Source: Xaviernesmea oryzae (GTDB taxonomy: Bacteria > Pseudomonadota > Alphaproteobacteria > Rhizobiales > Rhizobiaceae). Taken from it: a stretch of DNA of 64,000 nt. The DNA lies in contig NZ_FXAF01000006.1 in the NCBI RefSeq assembly GCF_900177415.1, positions 1,946,001 to 2,010,000 of the forward strand. The letters are read 5' to 3'. A program made the position numbers and the translations under genes. The notes under the pieces were generated by a model. That model saw only the letters and a list, made by a program, of their open reading frames with translations. It ran no database searches and was not told the DNA's origin. Below are positions 59,072-64,000 of this stretch, piece by piece; within the stretch, counting starts at the first letter, position 1; each line of letters opens with the position of its first letter.

Positions 59072-61228
59072 TCACCTCGCATTCGAGACGACGATTGAAG
59101 GGCGGGGCGTGAATGCCGGCTTTTGTCCGGACGTGCCCTTTGTTCCGAACATCCCTCTCCAGCGCGACCGGCGCCGCTGTTTCTGCCGTCGAACGCCATT
59201 GAGGACGATGCCGATGACGTGCTTGCCGGCCACGCGGAGCTTGATGACCGCATTTTCGATGTCTGCGCTGTCGCCGACCCCGCTTCTGACCACGAAGGTG
59301 ACGGTGTCCGAGAGGCTCGCGATCCGCAGCAGGTCGAGGTCGTGCGAAGCCGACGGCGCATCGATCAGCACGAACTCGTAGCGCTGCCTCATCTCCGCGA
59401 TGAGCGCGGCAAACCCTTTGTTTCCCAGAGTGAAATCGGGCGGCGCGCCATCCGCGGGAGCGGCGATGATGTCCACGCCGGAGGCCGGGTCGCGCTGGAT
59501 GACCTCGTCGAACGATATTTCGCGGGCGATCGCACGGGCGAGATGGGGCGAGGGCTGAATTTGGAATTCCCGGGCAAGCCCCGGATCTCTCAGATTGGCG
59601 TCGACGACGAGCAGTTTGACGCCGCTCAAGGCGAGCGATCTGGCCAGATTCGCGACGACGAATGTCTTGCCTTCGTGATCGGCAGAGGACGTGAACGCAA
59701 TCACGCGGGCCCTGTCTTCGGAGAGCTGGATATACGCTTTGAGGTCGGCGACGGCGCTGTCGAAATCGGCGGTGCCGCTGCCGGGCTTGCCGGACCTGTT
59801 GCGGACTTCCTTCGGCGGAATGCGCGGGATGCGGCCGATGACGGCGAGCCCGGTTTTCTGTTGAAGGGCGGAAACGGAGCCGATCGATCTGTCCATAAAG
59901 TTCAGGACGAGTGCGGCGACCAGGCCGGTGCTCATTCCGAGCAGAAGCGCCGCCAGACCCCATAGCCTCGCATCCGGGCTGGTGGGATTGCGGCTCGGCA
60001 TGGCGCGGGAGATGATCCTCGCTTCGGCGGTCGCGATGCCATCCTGTTCGATGGTTTGCTTGTAGCGGGCGAGATACGTTTCGTAGATGGATCGGTTTGC
60101 GGCTGCCTCGCGGTCGAGCTGGGCGGATTGAACGACGGCCATATTGGTCGCCGATATCGCCCGCTGCACGTCCTTGAGCCTGGCCTCGACCTCTCCCTGC
60201 TGTTTTTCATTGATCGCGATCTCATTCCGCAGGCTGTCGATGATCTGCGAAATCTCCTGGCCCACCTGCTTGTTCAGCGATGCGAGCTGTGAGGAAAGTT
60301 GCGGCAGCTGCGGGTTCATGCGTGCGCCGCTCTCGTCGATTTCCGCGATCGCCCGGATCACGCGGGCCTGCTCGGCGCGCAGGAGCTGGATTGTGGGCGA
60401 CGAAAGAACCTCGGTCAAACCGACGCTATCGCCGCTCTGCTGAACTTCGAGAGCGGTTGCAAGGCGTGCCTTCGATCCGGCAAGCCTTGCCTGCAGGGAG
60501 GTCAGTTCGGCGTTCAGTCCGGAGAGGCGCTGGGCCTGCAGCGTGATGCCGCCGGTGTCGATCAGCCCCGACTTCTCGCGGAATTCCGCCGCCGCTTTCT
60601 CCGAATCCTCAAGCTTGGTACGGAGGCTGCCGAGGCGCTCTCCGAGCCATTCGCTGACGCGGCGCGTCGCCGTCGTCTGAAGGTCTATCTGGTAATCGAT
60701 ATAGGCTTCGCCAAAGGCATTGGCGACCATGGCCGCGTAGGCCGGTTCGCTCGCATAATAGGAAATGTAGATGGTATAGGAGCGTCCGTCGTTCATGACA
60801 CGAACGTTCGTCAGCAGATCGTCTATCTGCTTCTGAGCCTCTACATCTTTCCGGATCGCATCCGGATCGCTGGACAACCGGGCGTATTTGCCTGGCTGGC
60901 TATTGGGCGGATTGGCCTTCTGGAGGTCGATGAGAACCCGCTCGGCCATCGATCTGGAGCCGATGATATCGAGTTCCGTGCGAAGGACCGGGCTTTCCTG
61001 CGGCAGGGGCGAAACGACCGATTCGGTCGGCAGAGCCTGAAGTTTGCGCACATTGAGCGCCAGGATCGCCTCCGACTTATATCGGGTCGGGCTTTGCCAA
61101 TAGCCGAATGCGGCGATGGCGAAGCTCGCGAGCAAGCAAAGCAGGACAACTGTCTTTCGCTCCCAGATGATGGCGAGGAGGCGAGGGATTCCATCCTGCT
61201 CCGCAGGAGGCGACGACGACTGGATCAT
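59072..61228 (-). CDS. Wzc/ExoP-like polysaccharide copolymerase with ATPase domain
   Basis: A 718-residue inner membrane protein. The N-terminal Wzz domain has a helix near 25-45 and a second near 425-445 (LLLGMSTGLVAALVLNF). A periplasmic coiled coil lies between. The cytoplasmic BY-kinase-like domain begins near 510: FTSSADHEGKTFVVANLAR is the Walker A region, LLVVDANLRDP the Walker A'. The consensus SxxPGEGKS is altered (ADHEGKT). The C-terminus (KPAFTPRPSIVVSN) has no tyrosine cluster, so autophosphorylation of the usual type is doubtful. ExoP-type chain-length control is the likely role. The ATG has no obvious Shine-Dalgarno. Confidence 0.88.
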   Translation of the reverse strand: MIQSSSPPAEQDGIPRLLAIIWERKTVVLLCLLASFAIAAFGYWQSPTRYKSEAILALNVRKLQALPTESVVSPLPQESPVLRTELDIIGSRSMAERVLIDLQKANPPNSQPGKYARLSSDPDAIRKDVEAQKQIDDLLTNVRVMNDGRSYTIYISYYASEPAYAAMVANAFGEAYIDYQIDLQTTATRRVSEWLGERLGSLRTKLEDSEKAAAEFREKSGLIDTGGITLQAQRLSGLNAELTSLQARLAGSKARLATALEVQQSGDSVGLTEVLSSPTIQLLRAEQARVIRAIAEIDESGARMNPQLPQLSSQLASLNKQVGQEISQIIDSLRNEIAINEKQQGEVEARLKDVQRAISATNMAVVQSAQLDREAAANRSIYETYLARYKQTIEQDGIATAEARIISRAMPSRNPTSPDARLWGLAALLLGMSTGLVAALVLNFMDRSIGSVSALQQKTGLAVIGRIPRIPPKEVRNRSGKPGSGTADFDSAVADLKAYIQLSEDRARVIAFTSSADHEGKTFVVANLARSLALSGVKLLVVDANLRDPGLAREFQIQPSPHLARAIAREISFDEVIQRDPASGVDIIAAPADGAPPDFTLGNKGFAALIAEMRQRYEFVLIDAPSASHDLDLLRIASLSDTVTFVVRSGVGDSADIENAVIKLRVAGKHVIGIVLNGVRRQKQRRRSRWRGMFGTKGTSGQKPAFTPRPSIVVSNAR

Positions 61229-61274
61229 TGCGGTACCTGCTGTAAACCGACGTTGATATGCCTCAAAAGCGCGG

Positions 61275-62042
61275 CTAGCGTTCGCAAACCATATCGCCGA
61301 TCTTGCAGGCCACTTCAGTCCGGTTGGTTGCGCCGAGCTTCTTCATGATATTGCGGATATGCACCTTGATCGTGCTTTCGCAGAGGTTGAGTTCCGACGC
61401 GATGTCCTTGTTCGCCTTGCCGCAGCGCAGCGCCTGCGCGATGGCCGATTGCCGGCTGGTGAACTTCATGGCCGGCATGGCCCTGCGCGAGGGAACGCCG
61501 AGAAGTTCCCGTATGTTGAGGACGCTGCTCGCCGGAATGAACCTGCCGCCGGCAATCGCGAGGCTGATCGCCTGGATGCACACGTCTATGCTGACGGAGC
61601 TCGGCACGTAGCCTCGGACGCCGAGCCCGATGATATCGAGAACCGTGTTGATCTCCTGGTTGTCGGACAGGACGACCACCGCGGCCGGAGCTACCGCCGC
61701 GACGAGTTCCGCGATCTCGGCGGCCAATTGCTGGTCGCTCGCCGCGCAGTTGCCGGCGTTGAAGAGCACTGCCGAGGGTATTCCGAGATCGGCTTTTGCC
61801 TGCTGCCATTCTCCGAGGCTGGAGAAGGTGAAGACCCGTCGGTCGATGTGGTGATAGTCAAGCCCGTGTGCCAGGCATTCCCGCTCCAGCGTCCGCCGGT
61901 CTATGAGGGCGATATATCCCCGGTCGGCCCGGGTTGGAGGGTCGGGCTCGTCGTTCCCCAAGTCGCATTGCAGTGATGCTGCCCCCAGCTCATCGTACTT
62001 GTCGAGCCGAATAGCACTGTAGAACCCATTGCCATCAATCAT
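61275..62042 (-). CDS. LuxR-type regulator with degenerate receiver
   Basis: A 255-residue regulator. The C-terminal LuxR/FixJ helix-turn-helix is clear (FTSRQSAIAQALRCGKANKDIASEL, then CESTIKVHIRNIMKKLGATNRTE, both quoted in part). The N-terminal 170 residues follow the receiver fold (AVVVLSDNQEINTVLDIIGLGVRGYVPSS), but AVLFNAGN stands where the phosphorylated aspartate should be. The protein thus likely does not use phosphorylation. It is upstream of the Wzc/ExoF genes on the same strand (46 bases away), so it probably controls the polysaccharide operon. Confidence 0.86.
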   Translation of the reverse strand: MIDGNGFYSAIRLDKYDELGAASLQCDLGNDEPDPPTRADRGYIALIDRRTLERECLAHGLDYHHIDRRVFTFSSLGEWQQAKADLGIPSAVLFNAGNCAASDQQLAAEIAELVAAVAPAAVVVLSDNQEINTVLDIIGLGVRGYVPSSVSIDVCIQAISLAIAGGRFIPASSVLNIRELLGVPSRRAMPAMKFTSRQSAIAQALRCGKANKDIASELNLCESTIKVHIRNIMKKLGATNRTEVACKIGDMVCER

Positions 62043-62139
62043 TACACGTACTCCCCCTACTGTGACTGAGATACCTAGACGAATGCGAGTTCTCTTTTTT
62101 CAGCAGGCAGATACTCAAGCGCTGTCAGCTCATCGAGCA

Positions 62140-62793
62140 TCAGGCCAAAACAAACTTTCTGACGGTAAACGCCTCCGCAAAACGTGCCGGCGCGCGGCAT
62201 TCCATGCCTCGCAGACGCGCCAGGCCTCTGAAGGTTTCCGCATCGAACCAGTCTTTGGACCTCTGCGTGCCGAAATGCTCGAGAAGAAGCGCCACCTTCA
62301 TGTTCAAGGCGTCTTCGCTCAGCGGCACATAGGTGTTGCGCCTGCAGAAATCCCCGTCCCACTTCGGAATTTCGTATTCCAGCACCAGATGATCGCGAAA
62401 GATATTGGTCGTTAACTTGTTGATTTCGCGGTGGTCCTGGTGCGCGTCCTCACCGCTGTGCGTAAAGATGACGTCGGGATGGACCCTTTCGCGGAGCGCC
62501 AGCAGCCAGGACTTTATTTCGCGGCTCTGGCTCGGGAAGAAGCTGTCCTGGAATGCGCCGAGCTCGATGGAATAGGAAGCCGCTCTCTGCAGGAATGCTT
62601 CGGCGGACCTCCGCGCTTCGGCGGCACGTTCGTTGCCGGCGCTGAGCACGCACCAGTGCACGTCGAGCTGCACCCCCTCCGAAAGCAGGCTAAGGATCGT
62701 GCCTCCGGCGCCGATCTCGATGTCGTCGGAATGGGCCCCGAGGCAAAGTACGGAAAGCCGGTCGCCGGGTGCCGCCAGAGATATCTTCCTCAT
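62140..62793 (-). CDS. PIG-L family deacetylase
   Basis: A 217-residue zinc deacetylase. The metal motif is CLGAHSDDIEIGAGG near 17 (usual form AHPDDE), with a second metal ligand in HSGEDAHQDHREIN near 110 (H-x-x-H-like). These enzymes remove acetyl groups from GlcNAc-type sugars or related metabolites. The ATG at 62793 overlaps the cytidylyltransferase stop as ATGA. The position suggests action on a sugar of the surface polysaccharide pathway. Confidence 0.85.
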   Translation of the reverse strand: MRKISLAAPGDRLSVLCLGAHSDDIEIGAGGTILSLLSEGVQLDVHWCVLSAGNERAAEARRSAEAFLQRAASYSIELGAFQDSFFPSQSREIKSWLLALRERVHPDVIFTHSGEDAHQDHREINKLTTNIFRDHLVLEYEIPKWDGDFCRRNTYVPLSEDALNMKVALLLEHFGTQRSKDWFDAETFRGLARLRGMECRAPARFAEAFTVRKFVLA

Positions 62794-63602
62794 GGGAGCT
62801 GCACCGCAGCGCGAGCCGCCGTCCTTTGGGCGGCATGGCGCTTTATCCACGGCATGTCGCCGCGTTCCACCATGGCCTCCAGGGTCTGCCAGTCACGCAG
62901 CGTATCCATGGATCGCCAGAAGCCCTCGTGCTTGTAGGCCATGAGCTTGTCTTCGGCGATCAGGCGGGCGAAGGGCTCGAGCACGAGCTCCTCGCCGTCG
63001 CGCATGTAGTCGAAGATCTCTCTCCGCATCAGGAAATAGCCGCCGTTGATCCACATGTCGGAGGTCTCGGACGACCTGAACTCCCTGACCCGTCCGTTCT
63101 CCTCGATATCGGCGAGGTGGTAGGTCAGGGGAGGCCGCACGGCGAGGAAGCAGGCGAGCTTGTCGCTTTTCTCGAACCGCTCGACCATGTCATCGAGATC
63201 GACGTCTGTCAGGCCGTCGCTGTAGTTCGCCAGAAAGATCTTCTCGTTCATGAGATGGTTGCGCACCGCCCACAGGCGTTCGCCGATATTGCGCCAGATG
63301 CCGGTATCGATCAGCGAGACGCGCCAGTCCCTTGGCGGCCCGCCGAGCATTTCGACGCGGCCCGAGCTCGATATGGTGCAATCGGCATAGGCTTCCGGCC
63401 TGCTGTTGAGGAAGAAATCCTTGATCGCGGCTGCCTTGTAGCCGAGGCAGAGGATGAAGTCGTCGTGGCCGAAGCTGGAATAATACTCCATCACATGACG
63501 CATGATGGGTTGGGATCCGAGCGGGATGAGCGGCTTGGGAACGCTTTCCGAATATTCCCTGATGCGCGTACCTCTGCCGCCGCAAAACAAAACGACCTTC
63601 AT
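62790..63602 (-). CDS. rfbF: Glucose-1-phosphate cytidylyltransferase
   Basis: A 270-residue nucleotidyltransferase forming CDP-glucose. The N-terminus KVVLFCGGRGTRIREYSESVPKPLIPLGSQPI (quoted in part) is the signature GGxGTR loop, with PKPLI, then YSDGLTDVDLDDM near 130 and EGFWRSMDTLRDWQ near 235, as in RfbF. CDP-glucose leads to dideoxy sugars of O-antigens or capsules. The stop overlaps the PIG-L ATG, and the ATG overlaps the methyltransferase stop. These are strong signs of one operon. Confidence 0.93.
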   Translation of the reverse strand: MKVVLFCGGRGTRIREYSESVPKPLIPLGSQPIMRHVMEYYSSFGHDDFILCLGYKAAAIKDFFLNSRPEAYADCTISSSGRVEMLGGPPRDWRVSLIDTGIWRNIGERLWAVRNHLMNEKIFLANYSDGLTDVDLDDMVERFEKSDKLACFLAVRPPLTYHLADIEENGRVREFRSSETSDMWINGGYFLMRREIFDYMRDGEELVLEPFARLIAEDKLMAYKHEGFWRSMDTLRDWQTLEAMVERGDMPWIKRHAAQRTAARAAVQLP

Positions 63603-64000
63603 TGTCCGAGCTCCTTGGGATCGATGACGGAGACGTCGGGTATAGGAACAACGAACTTGCCGCCCCACTCGCCGATGCCCTTCATCTGGCTGACGATTTC
63701 GTTCTTGAGGTTCCACGGCAGAATAAGGATGTAGTCCGGCTTGGTGCGTTCGATCTCGCTGACGGGCTTGATCGGGATATGCATTCCCGGCGTGAAGCGG
63801 CCGTGCTTGTACGGATTGCGGTCGACCGCGAAGTCGATGAAATCCGTACCGATGCCGCAATAGTTGAGCAGGGTGTTGCCCTTGCCGGGGGCCCCGTAGG
63901 CGCAGATGGATTTGCGCATCTCTTTGAGGCGGATGAGGAAGGACAGAAGATTTCGTTTCGTCTGGCGCACCGCCGCGGCGAAGGCCGTGTAGGTCTCCAC
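63599..64000 (-). CDS. C-methyltransferase, C-terminal part
   Basis: The visible 133 residues are the C-terminal region of a sugar C-methyltransferase (Methyltransf_14 type). SICAYGAPGKGNTLLNYCGIG near residue 33 is the second nucleotide-binding-like motif, followed by FTPGMHIPIKPVSEI and DYILILPWNLKNEI. The 5' part lies beyond the right edge. Its stop overlaps the cytidylyltransferase ATG. Together with RfbF it suggests a 3-C-methylated deoxy sugar (of the yersiniose or NovU type); that is inference. Confidence 0.85.
   Translation of the reverse strand: METYTAFAAAVRQTKRNLLSFLIRLKEMRKSICAYGAPGKGNTLLNYCGIGTDFIDFAVDRNPYKHGRFTPGMHIPIKPVSEIERTKPDYILILPWNLKNEIVSQMKGIGEWGGKFVVPIPDVSVIDPKELGQ

Overview
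The window is high-GC alphaproteobacterial DNA, most likely a chromosome of a member of the Rhizobiaceae (Hyphomicrobiales; Rhizobium/Ensifer/Shinella-like). The grounds are a second short FtsZ, a B12-dependent class II ribonucleotide reductase with a C-terminal zinc tail, an Omp25/31-type porin-like barrel, DUF1236, DUF982, DUF2087 and HlyU proteins, a Pit transporter paired with a DUF47 protein behind a PHO box, a TGA-N9-TCA iron-responsive site (RirA type), and rhizobial palindromic intergenic repeats. I see no phage, insertion sequence, integrase or CRISPR array.

Layout. 1-2.5 kb: 3' end of a truncated-type ftsZ, a methyltransferase, and a tandemly duplicated palindromic repeat block. 2.5-13.8 kb: outer membrane protein, nrdJ with NrdR-like and DnaA-like sites upstream, gpt, a bile-acid/sodium-symporter-family permease, a tandem universal stress protein, a CinA/MoaB-type protein, wrbA, and a TetR-SDR pair. 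13.9-23.4 kb: tRNA-Leu(TAA), trkH, threonine dehydratase, a hydrolase, a glycerophosphodiesterase, HlyU, a membrane diguanylate cyclase, a divergent azoR/lysR pair, and a DUF2087 gene behind an unidentified structured leader. 23.4-31.5 kb: cyclic-nucleotide phosphodiesterase, PilZ protein, TetR-EamA pair, divergent lrp/ald, PadR regulator with three near-identical palindromic operators, DUF1203 protein and a membrane protein.

31.6-42.2 kb: a compact sulfur operon (cysK, alaX, sseA, acetyltransferase), a ChrR-like anti-sigma protein that has lost most zinc ligands, the phosphate uptake operon (DUF47-pit), small secreted and DUF proteins, and a 3-dehydroshikimate dehydratase-like fusion protein. 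42.2-51.1 kb: an iron-siderophore island with a TonB receptor, binding protein and double permease (one strand), an AraC regulator and an ABC exporter (same strand), and the matching ATPase transcribed divergently. An iron-responsive site lies in front of the receptor.

51.1-64 kb: a cell-surface polysaccharide locus. GDP-mannose 4,6-dehydratase and GDP-L-fucose synthase make GDP-L-fucose. A large secreted beta-helix protein with an IPT/TIG-like domain probably acts on the polymer. A leftward set encodes a C-methyltransferase (partial), glucose-1-phosphate cytidylyltransferase and a PIG-L deacetylase (joined by ATGA overlaps), then a LuxR-type regulator with a degenerate receiver, a Wzc/ExoP-like protein without a tyrosine tail, an ExoF-like export protein and a small unknown protein. 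The locus probably continues past the right edge.

The clearest regulatory reads are the nrdJ upstream region, the PadR operators, the PHO box at pit and the TGA-N9-TCA palindrome at the siderophore receptor. The least explained elements are the 22.7 kb leader, the zinc-ligand-poor ChrR homologue and the beta-helix protein of the polysaccharide locus. All calls rest on reading the sequence; no database search was run.
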